A stretch of 64,000 nucleotides of DNA from Syngnathus acus (lineage: Eukaryota; Chordata; Actinopteri; Syngnathiformes; Syngnathidae), in NCBI RefSeq assembly GCF_901709675.1, contig NC_051092.1:12150491-12214490 (forward strand), given 5' to 3'. A model generated the notes under the pieces. It searched no databases. It saw only the letters and a list, made by a program, of their open reading frames with translations, and had not been told where the DNA came from. Positions 26,051 to 38,650 of this stretch are shown in pieces; position 1 is the stretch's first letter; the number at the start of each line of letters is the position of its first letter. Position numbers and translations under genes: made by a program.

Positions 26051-28876
26051 TTGGGCATAAGCTCCTCGGCATTCCCACGCAATTTCGACACAAATCGCCT
26101 TGTCTAGCTATTCGATGGATTGCCAACAAAGTTCATCTTTGTTGAATGCATTTCTTCTAAAGATGTGACTCACAGGGTCCTACAAGTCACATGGGTGGCT
26201 CATGAATAATTAATGAGCAGTGTCCTGTCCTACCTCAGCTCCTTCAGGAGCTGACTTGCTCTTCATTGATCCTCCTCAGTGGCTTGTAAACATTAAGACT
26301 CGACCTCTGCCAACACACACCGATCCGGAATTGATAATCTGGTTTATGCTATTTTTAATTGGAACGGTTGACGGATGGTAAATTATATGAGAATATATGT
26401 GTGTAACATGCTTTACCTGACATTTGTTGCTGTTAAGATTTTTAACCACTAAACGAATTCAACTAATTAATTAAATAATGTTGAGGAGACAAAATTGGCA
26501 CGTGTGTTCAAGTAAATCTTAAACGGGTTTAACGTTGACAGCTTGTTGGCCCTGACCTCTTTCTGAGCAGATCGGGGTAGATCATCTTCTCATGTTTTTC
26601 ATAACAAAAGGGTTACATTTTCTAAACTGGGCCCTGCCTAAGGATTGATGGCTGTAAATTTTGAAAAGGTTTAACGATTACAACTGTTAGCCCTGACTGT
26701 TTTCTGAGCACATCGGGCCGAGAAAAAAAGCACTCAACACAACCCACACCACAGATCGATTGCACTGGAGAGTTTTTGAAAGACACCTGATAATCAGATT
26801 TGTACAAATTTTGATCTGAAGGAGGTAAAACTGTTCAAATTTGGCCCAACATCTGTGTACCTCGATTTTACCTTGAAGTTGTTCCTGTTACTGATGAAGT
26901 CGTCTTCCAGCAGGCGGGAAAAAAAAAACAACATTGTTAAGAAACTCTTCAGTCAGCGGCAGCTAGTTATTAATCCCAGATGTCAGCGTTTATAACTCAG
27001 TTTGTTGCTGGCACACAGAAAAGTAAGACTTTTTTTCTTCCTCTTCCCTCTCAAACATGAGCGTCCAGTTCATTCCTCCGTGTTTTTGCTTTCATGAATA
27101 ATAGACAATTCCCGGTGAAGATTAAAGTGGAATTACATTTTGCCACCGCTTGACTCTCCTTCCCAGAAGTGTGTCCTTTACGGTGCCTTTTCTCGTCAAT
27201 TTCCTTGATAACGTCACATTTCTGCTCGAGCTGAACGCGTTATTAAAGACGATGTGCGATTTTTACGAGGCCTCTGTTTTCTATCCCCCTCAGTGTGTGT
27301 GCGGTATGCCGGCTTTACAGTAAATTGCCATGAGCGAAACCTAAAACAAACAACTCTAACAGGCATATTTGTTTTTTTATTTCTCATAAGACCTCCTCGA
27401 AGACACGTGGTTCTCTCTATTTTTTTAACCCCCTCCCTGATGAGTTTGTGTCACAACACGGACGCTCGTCCGAGAATAGCTACTCTGGATGAGGAGAAGA
27501 TAAGGGAATAAAAAATACACCTGAGAGCAGCTGTCGCAATGTCTGTGATGATGCGACATCTTTAATCGGGCAAAATGCAAGACAAGCAAGCAAGGATAAG
27601 GCAATCTGGGAAATACTTATGGGCCGAAAAAGTTTTTTTTTTTGACCTACAAAGTGATATCACACCACAGTTATCACATCTGCTCCCCATTCACATGTGA
27701 GACTAAGTAACTCACATGGGTCAAATGACAAGTTGACAACAGGGAGGAAAAACTGATAGTTGGGCCAACTATGGGCTTTTTTTTGTCCGTGGTTTCATTT
27801 TATTAATACAAAGGGTACACTGAAAAACGGACTTTGCAGTCTTTTTTCTCCGCCAGTGTTGTCCTGCGAAAAGATACAATCACTCAACCAGTTTTCTGAA
27901 GCTGAGCCGTGATTGGTTGTGACCTGAGCACCGAGCAACTGTGATGTCATTTTTAGTCGACGGCAAGTGGCAAAATGGCGGCCCCCTGAGCTTGATAAAA
28001 ACAAGTGGATTTTGTCGGTTTAATTCATATTCCACAAACAAAATATTAATCAGAAGAGTGTTTCGACATGTTGGGCTGCACAGAACATACCATTACAAAG
28101 ACAATTTGGCGGTTGACTGCCCCTTTAATATTCATCTAAAGATATTAATATTGAAATATATTTTGTTCCAATAGTATTTTGATCACATTTGTATGCCTTC
28201 AATGATTCAACACAGTGCGACAACACTTCACGCTAAACAAACACCACTGACCGGCTGGATTTTGTTGGGCAATATTTAGAATGAGCAATGGAGAGTCGAG
28301 GTCAGTGCATAATACCAGAACAAGTACAGCGGCGCACTTAAGTCGAGTATTTAATTTTTTGATAACTTTTTATATTTTCTCCACCTTTGACATGGTTGCG
28401 CTGATGAATCTGAAACATGTTAAGCTCAAAATTAGACTGCGGAACCTGGAAAATAGTTTTTTTCCATTCTGCACGTAAACTAAAAATGACAACATTGGAT
28501 GTAGCCCACTATAATGCTCAGTGGCTGATTTTTGGTGCACTGAAAGAAACAAAACAGGAAGGTTAACTAGGATTAGAAATAACACATCTAAGAATAACAC
28601 TATAATACCTGCTAAAGATCATAATACAGTATAGTAGTGATAGTCGAGACACTTTTCATTCATTCCTCCATTAATAGTGCAAAATTCACAATAGCTACTT
28701 TTACCGGCAATTTGTTTAACACTAGTATCTGAACTTCTACTAAAGTACAATATATTTTTGCCCAGTGATTCAAAAACGGCAGGTTGATTGTTGCTCAAAA
28801 GTAAAACCCAATAAGCGCTATTGCATATGTAAACGAGGGGATGATGCGCTGGGCTGGGAAGAGGAAGGTGAGGGGA
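26051..28876. other. Gene-free stretch upstream of leptin
   Basis: No supported exon on either strand. A segment with 'aggtttaacgattacaactg' (about 26667) resembles one near 26520 ('cgggtttaacgttgacagct'), each followed by 'cctgac...tttctgagca'; this is a diverged direct duplication about 140 bp apart. Cis-regulatory sequence for leptin could be here, but nothing can be shown from sequence alone. Confidence 0.5.
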
Positions 28877-28991
28877 TGGGCGAAGGGGGTGGGGGGTCGG
28901 GGAAAGCGATGAGTAAGAGGTGACTCAACATCCCACTACTATAAGACACACCGATGGTGGCCCCAACAGTGGACACACTCACCACCAAAAG
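28877..28991 (+). promoter_or_regulatory. Candidate leptin promoter and non-coding first exon
   Basis: A G-rich, Sp1-like run (28877-28905) is followed by a TATA-like TATAAG at 28940-28945 and, 46 bp on, a good splice donor AAAAG|gtaagg at 28991/28992. A matching acceptor exists just before the leptin ATG (cgcag at 29790-29794). A non-coding first exon is known in mammalian LEP. The model is inferred; no transcript evidence is available. Confidence 0.35.
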
Positions 28992-29810
28992 GTAAGGGCA
29001 ACTTTACTTCTCGGAGTGCTTGACATTGAACCCTTTGGGATCCATTTTGTGCTTAATTGGAAGTTTGATATTTGCATGAACAATTCTGGCATGGTGCCTG
29101 AGATTTTAATATTTATCACGGTCATTTATTGTAGGTACTAACACATCATACATATGTGGGTATGTGGAAAAAGAGGGCTTGTGATTAAGTGCTTTGATTG
29201 CTAATTGGCTCAATTGATATGATAATCTATTGTATTGTTATTATATTCTGATAACATGATTATTTTCTTTAGTCAAATTTACTTATGATTTTTTTTTAAA
29301 AAACATTGAAAAATTAAAAACAAATATTTAGAACTAAATTGAAAAATACAAATAACTAAAACATAAGTTATTAGTGTCAGAGCACTACAATAACACAAAA
29401 TATTCTCGTGTAAAATTAAACATGAAGAATAATTAAAAAATACAAATGCCCAATTTTAGAAATATAAATAGACTGCTAATGATCACAACAAAATATTGGA
29501 AATGGTCGTGCGACTTTTCTTTCATTTCTCAATGAATAATAATCAACCCTCATTGACAAGGAAGCGAAGCCAACTAAGATTTGGGTACCGAACCAAATAA
29601 GGACAAGGGCAGGCATGCGGAAGCGGTCGATCTTTGTACCCAACATCTATTTGGAGGAATCTCAAATATTTGCACGCACAATCAAACAGGTTGCGTCAAT
29701 AAGTGGAAGGAAGTAACCAGTTATGTTGCTTGCTGGGGAAAGTACACAAAAGACTTGAATTAAAATACTGTTGGCATTTCTCCCGGGATCCGCAGCCGCA
29801 AAAAAACACA

Positions 29811-31031
29811 ATGGACTGCATCACCTTGGCCGTTCTGGTGTCCGTCTCCCAAATGTGGGGCGCGGTCATAGCAGCCCCCATGTCGGCGGAGGCCATCAGG
29901 ATGAAAGCTACTGTGGAAGGGAGGTCCAAGCAGCTGGTGGCCAAGATCAATAAAATCCAGGTAACAACTCCAGAAATCCAAAGAGCTTTTCTGCAAAAAA
30001 CAGGCAACAGGTTACACTACTTACTTGACAAAACTTGTATTGTATTTGACAATAAACCAACAAAAAGAAGAATTAGAAAGGAAAAAGGGCAACATTTATT
30101 TACAGATGTAGAAAACGCGCTCTGGGCAATGCTGTTTCACTGTATGACTTGAAATGAGAAATTTTATACACGCCATTCACTCCATTAACTGTGCTGTCTT
30201 TTCATGATAAATACCTTTGATACCATACATACCGAACATGTCTGGTCAAAATCTCTCCCAAATTATCGACATGACAAACTGAGATTCCCCCTCGACTGTA
30301 TCTTCTACTCCAAACCTGTGCTGACCCCATGTCATGAGAATTCTTAGGAAACCAAATTTCACATACCATCTGAGAGAACTCTTTCACGCTTGCCGTGGCA
30401 GTAAACAGTTAAACTCCAGTTAATAAAAATGAATATGCAAGGCAGTGAATGTGTTAATTTAATCATTATTTAAGTATTTCTTCCCAATATTTAAGCACAA
30501 ACCTAATTCACCACTGTGCATGTTACTGTGGCATACTATCAATCAAAGCTAGTGTTTATTTCTTAAATTTACATTGTGCGTAGCAGTGAACTATTAAAAA
30601 ACAAAAATTGAATCATTGCACCTCTAGATTATTATCATATATAATAATATATACCAAAAACTTGATTGGTTGTGCGTGGTGTGGTGTGGTAGGTTCCTCC
30701 TGGCATGACGCTGACGCCGCCGGCCGACAAACTGGATGGGCTCTCCTCGGTGGTGACACTCCTAGACGGCTACGAGAAGCTCATCTCAGACTCTCTGAAC
30801 GCGTCTCAGGTGAAGGCCGAGATCTCGTGGCTGAAGGGTTACCTCGGTCAGTGGAAGAAGGGTCGCTGTGGAGAGACCAAGGTCAACAGAACGTCAGCCG
30901 CAGGTGGCGCGCTGCAGCGGCTGCAGAGTCAGCGAGGCTTCGTCCTCACTGTCGGTATCGAGGCTCTGATCAGAGTCAAGGACATCCTCACACGGCTGTT
31001 GCAGAACATGGAGAACCTGGACAAATGCTGA
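29811..31031 (+). CDS. lep: Leptin (secreted cytokine hormone), leptin-A type
   Basis: Two coding exons, 29811-29960 and 30693-31031, join in phase 0 across a 732-bp GT-AG intron to give 162 residues. This matches the two-coding-exon layout and length of vertebrate leptins. Residues 1-21 form a hydrophobic signal peptide, with likely cleavage before APMS. The mature chain has two cysteines, Cys109 (motif KKGRCGE) and the terminal Cys162, the invariant pair that makes leptin's single disulfide. Four amphipathic helices can be traced; two N-glycosylation sites occur (Asn86 in NAS, Asn115 in NRT). Leptin signals through the leptin receptor and JAK-STAT in control of energy balance. Neighbours mir-129 and rbm28 confirm orthology. 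Fish have lepa and lepb; the block with rbm28 favours lepa, from memory of published synteny. The ATG has an acceptable context. Confidence 0.95.
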
Positions 31032-31225
31032 GATGGAAACTCCAAAATGCACATTTGGTTCATTGAAGACTCAAAAACAGAGCTGTCCAAATTGAAGGAT
31101 GCCACGTTTATTTATCCATTCTTCTTCTTTAATTTATATAGGACGATATGATATCTGAAACAGGGGCACAAAAATGGATTTTGGCATCATTCGCATTCAT
31201 GGCTACCAATGAGAGTTTTCAATGA

Positions 31226-31372
31226 GGCTAATGAGCATGTTTGTGAAATGTGGGAGGAAGCCGGAGAAAAGCCACGCAAGGACAGGTAGTACACGCAAAC
31301 GCCAAGCAGGAAAGCCGCAGCCCGTAATCAAACCCAGAACCTCAGAAGTGTGAGGCAGATGTGCTAACCACC
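31226..31372 (-). repeat. Common teleost repeat inside leptin 3' UTR
   Basis: The sequence 'gtgggaggaagccggagaaa' through 'agcccgtaatcaaacccag' to 'gtgaggcagatgtgctaacc' is a clear antisense copy of the abundant fish repeat whose sense form contains 'ggttcgaatcccgg'. It sits between the leptin stop codon and the first good polyadenylation signal, so it is probably part of the mRNA. Confidence 0.65.
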
Positions 31373-31519
31373 ATTCTTATTTAAATACTGGGAATTTATT
31401 TATGTCAACATCCACCACCAGCTCTTCTAATACTGCTATTTATCGCCTTCAAATGTGCATTTTGTATATTTTTGTACTGTATTTGCTTTTTTAAAACCTA
31501 TTTAAGAAAAAATATATTA

Positions 31520-31525
31520 AATAAA
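31520..31525 (+). terminator. Likely leptin polyadenylation signal (AATAAA)
   Basis: A canonical AATAAA followed within 30 bp by a T-rich, GT-containing element ('gtgttttttctccc'). It is about 490 bp after the leptin stop codon, giving a 3' UTR of ordinary length. Confidence 0.6.
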
Positions 31526-31593
31526 GTGTTTTTTCTCCCTTAATTTACAGTGATCCAGTTATCTTGCTATTTTCTGTAGCACTTCATTTGGGT

Positions 31594-31803
31594 GAGGCGG
31601 ATCTCACAGATGACAGGGTGAGAGACGGGGCTTTCCCTGGTATACTGTCAGCAAATCGCAGGGCATTTATAGACAAACAAGGAAGCCGAGAAAACACTCG
31701 GGTAGAACATACAAACTCCACATAGGAAAATTGAACCTGGGATTTGAACAGCGATTCTCAGAAATGTGAGGCAGAGAGAATCATTAATTCCATCGCACTG
31801 CCC
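31594..31803 (-). repeat. Common teleost interspersed repeat
   Basis: Diagnostic pieces are 'cagcaaatcgcagggcattt', 'agacaaacaaggaagccgag', 'aacatacaaactccacatag' and 'gtgaggcagagagaatc', in the order of the abundant fish repeat seen antisense just upstream at 31226-31372. It lies between the convergent leptin and rbm28 3' ends. Confidence 0.6.
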
Positions 31804-31879
31804 TCTCCTCTGATCTCGCGACAAAATTGGCTTGTCAAATCGAGGTCATGATGAACACAGAGCCAATTGATTCCACAAT

Positions 31880-31885
31880 TTTAAT
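31880..31885 (-). terminator. Possible rbm28 polyadenylation signal (ATTAAA variant)
   Basis: Minus-strand ATTAAA lies 157 bp past the rbm28 stop codon. It is the nearest recognised signal; no minus-strand AATAAA was found closer. Use of this site is a guess. Confidence 0.35.
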
Positions 31886-32041
31886 ATAAAGACAACCTAC
31901 ATTTACAATAAAAACACTTTTTATGCGACAGGGCATTTCATAATAGTTTAACATATGGAGTCCATACAAAAAAGGTACACAATTATGACAGAAAACCTGT
32001 GAATCGGTGTCTTGGAATTGATTCTAAATAATAACATGAGG

Positions 32042-35000
32042 TTAGTTATCAAACCATTTGTTTTTTCTCATACCGGAGCCTTTCTCGCTGTTGGAGAGAA
32101 TTTTCTTCTTGTACTGTTCCACCATTCTGTCAAAATTATCACTGCCCCTGTTCCTCGAATTCCTCATTGCTCCTTTAGTCTACAATGAGAGTAAAGAAAA
32201 ACATAAAATGTATATTTACTCTCATTCAAAACATTGTTACCAAGCAGAATAACTATGCAGATAACTTAATTAAAATGAATGAAAATACATTTACTAGCTA
32301 CATATTTTTATACACATTCTTTAATTTACTTGTTTGTTTCAAAGACAGCCATTATCGACTCATTTTCAAGGGGGCACACATTACAAATAAATCCAGTATA
32401 CAAAATAATTAAAGATAAATTCAGGATTTAAGACAAAAACATTGATAGTACTCCATAAAAAAATGTTGATTCTAAAATATAGGTAAGGTGCTTTATAAAC
32501 CTGATTTCCTCTTCGAGTGCTCTTCTCCATTTGCTGCGTTTGCCTCCCTTTTCTACTGACTCCATGCTGAGCTTTCTTGGGAGGCGGAGCCCTCTGCTTC
32601 CCTTTGTCACGCGCTCTGGAAGAATTCAAAAGCTCGTAAGGAGTCAGCTTTTTAGTTTGTCAACAATTCATCACTATGGATGCAAAGAAAGCACTTTTTT
32701 TCAGACCATGTTCCGAGTACTATAATACTTCCAAATGAGTACTCATCGGTATTGAGTAACAACACTTGATAGCGCCATTACTTCTCGCAAGTGCAATGAA
32801 AAGGTGATTCAGCTTCATCAAACAGTCGCACAAAAACACTCTTCTGTTGAAAAAAAAATACCACTAACAAGTTGCCATTCCTGATAAATTAACTTTAATT
32901 TACATATTTTCTCTATCACGCTTCACTTATAAATGTAGGCTGGAGCACAAGACATTTCAGTTATTTTGGTGTCTCAGTCTGAGCCCTAGTGAGCATTATT
33001 TAAAAGGCGTATTTACAAAAGATGAGACGAAGAAAAACAAAGAACAAAACGTCTGACGTGATGCCATAAAAACAATTCTGTTTTCAGAATTGGAGCATCC
33101 CTGCATATTGCAACAACTGTACCTGATCTTGGGTCCTCGGTGGGTCGAGAAGGGCAGCACTTTCCTCCGCTTCTTTCCGTTCTCCAGTTCCACGTGCTCC
33201 ACTTCGGGCTTGGTCAAGAAACCGCAGTGCGGGTTGGGTTTTGGTTTGTTGTGAGGAGCTGATGCCGACCCTACAAGAGCGGATTGAACAGGGCCAAGAG
33301 ACGGACATTATGGACAAACGTGTCAGGACACTTGGCCATAAGACATACAGGAAGTGATAATGCAAGAAAATGTAGAGTGTGTTCATCTATGAAGTTTTGA
33401 GGTTCAAATTATTCTTCAGAGTCATTCAGTATTTTTCTTAAAACCTTTGTCCCAGTTGTGTGTACATTTAAACATATACGTACATATACTGTGTTTCTTT
33501 ATTTACAGTTTTGAAATAATTTTCTATATTATGTATTTTACATGCATCTACATATAAGTGCCTTTCTTCAATGTTATTTTTTCAAATCTTCAATTTTCCC
33601 ATTATTTTTGGATGCTTTAATGTTTAATACTAATTGTTATTTAGATTTTATTTGGTTTTATTTTTCTAAATGGATTCATTACTTTTTAAAACATTCACAC
33701 ATTTACTTTTTTACATTAACTTATTACATTACATTTTGCTTAATTAAATTATGATATAAAAATATTTCACGACATGAATACACATTTCAATGATTTGGCC
33801 TAATTCTCTTACGTGTATTTGTAATTTATTTATGTATCATTTTGCATTTTCCCAATTAACAAAATACATGTGTTTTAATAGAGCACAATTCTTTTAACTT
33901 TTTCAACAGTATTATTTTATTCACTTTTTTACTTCATCTTTTTGTCCTGTTGTTAACTGGCAACCAGTCCATTGTGGGAGATGCTTCATTACATGACCCA
34001 ACTGGGATTATACAATACAGAAAATGGACAGCTTTTAGTTCTTGGAATAATTTTCTGCTTGTGTTTATTAATGTTTTTTTTTTTTAATCAATGACACTGT
34101 TGTAGATCTACCTTGTTTGGTTCCTTTCCAGTCTCTGTTCGCCTGAGGTGTCATTTTGCCTTGTCCACCCTGTTGTCTGAAATTCTGTTCCTGAAAAAAA
34201 AACAATCAATTAATCAATTGAGTTTAAAAACACACGAACACACACGCAATAAGCCCACCTTGCTTTTTTGCTGGCGCATTTCTTTGAGCTTGAGCTTGCG
34301 GGTATCTTCCAGGGAGAACTCCACAATAGGTCTCTGGAATGTGGCAAATCATAGAAAAATACACTACTTAATCGATGAGGCCCCGTCGTGCCTGCTGATG
34401 CTTATCAATTCTCCATGTTTACATATCCTGTTTAATGAAACGAAATGATACGCATGATAGAATTGGTAAAGCCACAGATATACTTGCATTATTATTGTGA
34501 TCTGCACTTTAGTTTGACTTACTGATTCAGAGTATAGTATATACTTTTATTCACACCACACCCTAAAGAAACCTTGAGGCAAACCTTGAGTCCGCCAAAG
34601 ATGTTGGGGTTGTTGTTGAGGTAGCGCAGCGTGGACAGAGCGTGCTCGTGGTCTTGAAACTGGACGAAGCCATAGCCCAGAGACTTGCCCGTCACCTGAC
34701 CTTTCTCGGGCTTCCTGTCATACATGACGCGACACTGGGAGAAAACATGTAAATACATATTGGTGAGTATAATTAACAAGACTGCTCTCTTGTGGACGTT
34801 TTGTTAAACTCACCTCTGGTATCCTGACGCCTTTGACGCTGGCGAACCCCTGCAGGCAGAGTGCGCGCAGCTTCTTGTTGTCTACAGATTTTGGTAGGTT
34901 GTGGACGCACAGACGATTCTTGGAGACAAACACGCTCATGTCCCTCAGCTTGGCCCTTTTTATATCTTCAAACTACACATACATGGCGATTAAAGGAATG

Positions 35001-38000
35001 AATGAAAGCCAAAAATGTTCATCCTCTTGCGAGCATTCACTCACTCTGGCTCGCTTGATCATGTCTGCTTCGGACACACCCTCGGCCACCTTGCTTCCGG
35101 CACGGATCACTGAAGGAAGACATCAAATTAATATGTAGTTAAATTCAATTCAATTTGAGATTAAATTTTTAAATGTTTAGATGTATTCGTAGTAATTATT
35201 TCAAAATAGTTACAAATGTTCAAATTAAATCATTAATATGGAATAAATTGTATATTTAAAAAAACTCACATCCTTCTCTGGCCAGATACAAGTTCCTGGT
35301 GCCTTTTTGCACTTTGACCTTTTTGTCCTTCAGCTTGGCAGCGTCATCTCTGCTCACAGCGGCCACGATCAGCAGCTTCCTCCCGTCCAGTCGAATTCCA
35401 CCGTCCTGCATGCGACGAGGCACAGACATGATTAAAAGGTGACTGTGACACTGGAGGCAAAAAAAATCCAATGCTTACTTCTGCTGTATCTTGCGCTGCG
35501 TCGATGCATCTGTCCGCCGCCTCTTTGGCTTTGAACTGAGCGAAGGCACAACCTGGAATAAAACAGCCGAGTCAAGTGAAGAACATGAAAGAGCGCGTCC
35601 CAAATAATCACTTTTGGCTCAACCTTTCGAATGGCCCGTGTCTGAATGGCAAACAATCTTGATGTAGTTGATTTCCCCATACTGGAGCAGAAGTTCCTCC
35701 AGGTTTTCTTCTTCAGTATCAAATGACAAGTTTCTGAAAAGTAAGAAGAGTCTGAGTGAAGGAGATTAACAACAACCAAGAGAAGAAAAAAAGAGCAAAC
35801 CTGATGAAAATGGTTCTGCCTTGCCCCACATCTGAGGGAAGTGTTGTCTTAGACTTCTTTTGAGCTAGTGCAAATAGAAGAATGATTAAGCTTTTTACCC
35901 ACTTTTTAAAACAACTCCAATGTGCTGTCCACCTATATTTTGTGTTGCTTGACTGTATAATACTGCCGTCTAGTGGCCAAGGTACGCACAACAGAAGGAG
36001 GAGGCGCCGCAACGAATTGATCATGACGCAGTTTACTCTTGGCATACCATTTTCATTTTGTTGTGATTTTCTTCATGAGAAAAGTATATTAGAGTGGTGT
36101 TCCTTTATTTGTTCATTGTAAAATATCAACTATACCTGATTGGTGGCCATTGCGCTCATCCTCATCATTCTCATCTTCATCCTCATCCGAATCATCCTCA
36201 TCTTCATCCTCATCCGAATCGTCCTCCTGGGACTCGTAATCTATTTCATCCTCCACCTCACTATCTTCTTCTTCTTCATCTTCTTCATCTTCATCATCTT
36301 CATCGTCTTCACCATCGTCATCACCATCGTCATCATCTGACATTAACTCCTTGCTCTGTGATGCAGATGTTTTTGTATTGACGCTGTAGGCACACAACCA
36401 ATGCAAGCGACTTAAGCATACAGAACATACATTCACGACTTGATAAGCAGAGTAATGATAAAGTGCTGCCTCCACAAGTGAAAATTAAATCCAGCAGCAA
36501 TTTTTTCCTGACACCCAGGACCGTCATTGGTGGAATAAGAATTAAGTAGATTAATGCAGCTCTATCATCCATCTCATTTTATCAAGCACCGCCTCCTGCT
36601 GTCGACCAAAAGTGCTGGCAAAATTTGGCCACGTTACATTGGCAATTGCGAGCCAAAAGGGCACGTTGATATCACTTTCGGTCAACAGCAGAGGGTGGTA
36701 GATTGTCATAATTTATTAATTCCTCTCATTTTGGTGACACGCATTTGAGACCCCTACTTCTTGTTGACTGGTTGTTGCTTTTCCTCTTCCTTGTCTTCAG
36801 CGCCAGCCTCTTTGTTCGTTGTAGTCTCTGTGGAATCAACAAATAGACAATTACTTCTTTTAGGTACGTTTATGAACTTGGCTTATCATAGACCTTATCA
36901 ACCACGACATTACATGTACTTCCGGGTGGCAGTAGTTCCGATGGCACTAATAATAAACAAAACCTTCTATGACATCCAAAGAATCTACTGGATTTATCTG
37001 AGGAAATTGAAACAAACCTAAACCTTTTGAAGTATATCTAGCAGTAATTTTGCGCATTAGCTGTCGTCACTCAAATTCCTCACATTCTGCCACCCAAAAG
37101 TACCCTGTTATTGACAACATTTATGAAAAGGGCTACAAAATTAGAAATGTGACAATGATCTCTACCTTTAGTGGATGTCCCCTGCATAGCAACATACTTG
37201 TCTTTTGGCACAGCCCAATCGACAGCCACTTGGCGGCCTTAAAATGAAACAGCGAGCCAACATGAATGCAGCCTTAGAATGTTGAAAAAATACAGTTACT
37301 TCAAGATATAAACAAGAAATACCTTTAATTTCCTTCAGGTTCATAGCTTGAAGCGCTTTGGATGCCATGGACACATTTTTGAACTGGACGAATGCAAAGC
37401 CCCGCATCTTACCATCTGTTGAAAGGCAAAAAAAAAAAAAAGTCAGTAAGAAAAAAAGTCAAGTGTACCTCATATGTTCAGATGAGTACATTTTATCACA
37501 TTTACCAGGCTTGAGAGGTATTTTGGCTTCAAGCACTTCTCCAAATTCACCGAAAACCTGCTTGAGATCTTTCTCAGAGCACTACAACACAAAACATCAT
37601 GTCACCAAAAGACTTCTGACATGAGCTGTGAAAGAAGCAAGATGTACCTTAAAACTGAGATTCCTAATAATGAGTCGAGCTTTCAGGATTGTTTTCCTGA
37701 TGTTTTTAAAGTTTTCCTCAGTTGCCTTTGGTGGCTGTGGCACTGCTGGCACTGCTGGCACTGCTGGCGCTGCTGGCGCTGCCGCATCTGGCTCTTTTGC
37801 AACTGAATATCAGAAAATAAAAAAATAAAATACATCAATATTAGATATTACTATGTGTTTATGAAGCTCTGGGGCATCATGCACACCTTTTTTCTTTTCG
37901 TCCCGTTTGTCCTTCAATTTCTTCTTGGCCACCGAAACAAAAAGCTTCTTTCCATCGTAATCTTTTATGTCTTTCAACGCTTGCTGTGCATCGTTCTCCA

Positions 38001-38650
38001 TGGCATACGTCACATAGCCAAATCCTCGACATGTTTCTGCACCTAGTTCAGAAGAAGACAGGCATGTGATAAATCCAGGGCTGTAACGAACGATTACTTT
38101 ATTGGTCGATTAATCTGCCGATTATTGTCAATTTATTAATAAATTGGATATAACAACAGGACATTATTTTAAACACACAGTCCAGAATATGCACAAACCT
38201 AAAATGATTGGGATTCATTTATTTGTTCGGTCCATCAGAAAATTGACAAAAATGTAGCTCATTGTTTTCCAAATAAAAAGCAAAGTTATCAGTCTGCATT
38301 CATCGAGGCATGGAGAAACAATAACCAACAACACTCATGAATTTGAGCACTCGTTAAGCAAGTTACCAGTGTGTTTTCTTGAAATTGAAATGTAATTGTT
38401 TTAGTACATGCTCAAATTTCCCATTAAGAGCCAACCTTCTATTTTATGATTTATTCGTTTAATCCCATCTAATATTCCCTTTATTTCCCATTTACAATCC
38501 TAGTTTGATAGGCCAAAGAAGGACGAGTTCACCTTTCTCTTTGACCACGAAGCACTGCTTGACAGGACCAATCTCGGAGAAAATTCCCTCCAGGCGTTCA
38601 TTCGAAGCTGACGCCGGCAACCCCTTGATAAACAGCGTACGAGTTGCCAT
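32042..38650 (-). CDS. rbm28: RNA-binding protein 28 (nucleolar, ribosome biogenesis)
   Basis: Twenty coding exons on the minus strand join in frame: 38650-38533, 38042-37887, 37802-37648, 37581-37506, 37415-37323, 37237-37166, 36827-36758, 36383-36136, 35864-35801, 35733-35624, 35552-35479, 35405-35270, 35109-35045, 34972-34814, 34734-34585, 34333-34259, 34190-34112, 33270-33123, 32615-32501, 32179-32042. The product is 766 residues; human RBM28 is close to this (about 759). Four RRM domains are visible: RRM1 (LFIKGL at 6-11, CRGFGYVTY at 44-52), RRM2 ([15 protein letters not shown]), RRM3 (IFIRNL at 348-353) and RRM4 (LCVHNL near 500). A long Asp/Glu run fills exon 8 between RRM2 and RRM3, a Pro-Ala-Val repeat lies in exon 3, and the end is Lys/Arg-rich, closing with KWFDN. 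RBM28 (yeast Nop4) acts in 60S subunit assembly in the nucleolus. It is convergent with leptin, as in other vertebrates. Confidence 0.95.
36142..36345 (-). repeat. Acidic-codon repeat in rbm28 exon 8
   Basis: On the plus strand this is a TCATCC/TCATCT/TCTTCA-rich hexamer tract. In the rbm28 frame it gives an almost unbroken Asp/Glu/Ser run of about 65 residues, the acidic linker typical of RBM28 and of many nucleolar proteins. The plus-strand frames over it are artefacts. Confidence 0.85.
37728..37795 (-). repeat. Coding 9-bp repeat in rbm28 exon 3
   Basis: On the plus strand the unit is CTGGCACTG or CTGGCGCTG, repeated about five times. Read in the rbm28 frame it encodes a short run of Pro-Ala-Val and Pro-Ala-Ala triplets between RRM1 and RRM2, in the flexible linker. 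Unit number could vary without a frame change. Confidence 0.7.
38078..38290 (+). repeat. Common fish repeat in rbm28 intron 1
   Basis: 'ggctgtaacgaacgattact' followed by 'ggtcgattaatctgccgatt' is a recognisable start of the widespread fish and vertebrate element with the consensus 'aacgattatttt...gattaatctgtcgatta'. The right end is diverged and was placed roughly. Confidence 0.55.

Noticed and set aside
25788-26060. 90-codon frame
   Set aside because: Shadow of the degenerate tandem repeat array.
36094-36381. His/Pro- or Ile-rich plus-strand frames
   Set aside because: They are antisense shadows of the acidic exon 8 of rbm28.
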